Shown one piece after another: positions 63,998-64,000 of a DNA stretch of 64,000 nt (position 1 is its first letter; each line of letters begins with the position of its first letter). The notes beneath the pieces were generated by a model. That model worked only from the letters and a program-made list of their open reading frames with translations. It was not told where the DNA came from and did no database searches. Location: assembly GCA_035999765.1 (NCBI GenBank), contig CP108521.1, forward strand, positions 6,138,001 to 6,202,000, in the 5' to 3' direction. Position numbers and translations under genes: made by a program. Origin of the DNA: Streptomyces sp. NBC_01231 (GTDB lineage: Bacteria > Actinomycetota > Actinomycetes > Streptomycetales > Streptomycetaceae).

Positions 63998-64000
63998 GAA

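Overview
The window is chromosomal DNA of a Streptomyces or very close relative. Support comes from the very high G+C with strong GC3 bias, frequent GTG starts, TGATG/GTGA stop-start overlaps, and the gene order rpsL-rpsG-fusA-tuf ... S10/spc/alpha ribosomal operons ... rplM-rpsI-glmM-coaA ... acpS-nnr-alr-tsaE-tsaB-rimI-tsaD. DUF397/XRE pairs, DUF1707 and peptidase-inhibitor I36 proteins also point there. Nearly all core genes are intact and co-oriented (+).

Region 1 (1-9000) is accessory DNA left of rpsL. It holds a tightly coupled minus-strand operon: a class III nucleotide-cyclase-like protein, a large protein with a degenerate P-loop and a probable helical-repeat body, an SPFH/band-7-like coiled-coil protein, a PycTM-type (DUF5706) membrane protein and an M48 metallopeptidase (cut by the window edge). 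A CRP/FNR-family regulator lies directly upstream in the same orientation, with a CRP-type operator (TGTGA-N6-GCACA) in the gap. The cyclase and the large protein share a rare Gly-rich motif (GGSxVAGDQHGVSG). The PycTM domain is a known Pycsar anti-phage effector, so this looks like an extended Pycsar-like cyclic-nucleotide conflict or signalling system. It is the main candidate for something undescribed here. Next come a DUF1707 protein, an IS200/IS605-type tnpB element with hairpin ends, and a 30-bp tandem repeat.

Region 2 (8850-13520) is the str operon with its promoter and a terminator. Region 3 (13520-20340) is a variable islet: an acyltransferase-3 membrane protein, a lipoprotein, a WXG/ESX-like gene set and decayed DNA. 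Region 4 (20260-37230) is the S10-spc-alpha ribosomal cluster with secY, adk, map, infA, rpmJ and rpoA. The rpsL and rpsJ leaders share an identical 27-nt element. Region 5 (37248-45280) has truA, a membrane-anchored protein, a GT87-like transferase, rplM-rpsI, glmM, a DUF389 protein and coaA.

Region 6 (45280-49090) is a second accessory islet: SMI1/KNR4, DUF397 plus XRE regulator, a frameshifted ATPase-like regulator gene and two small secreted proteins. Region 7 (49090-64000) has acpS, an ABC-2 exporter, small membrane proteins, nnr, alr, an alpha/beta hydrolase, the t6A genes tsaE/tsaB/tsaD with rimI, a degenerate L,D-transpeptidase-like protein and a GH3 glycosidase. Several intergenic gaps carry short tandem repeats (periods about 12, 22, 26 and 30 bp).
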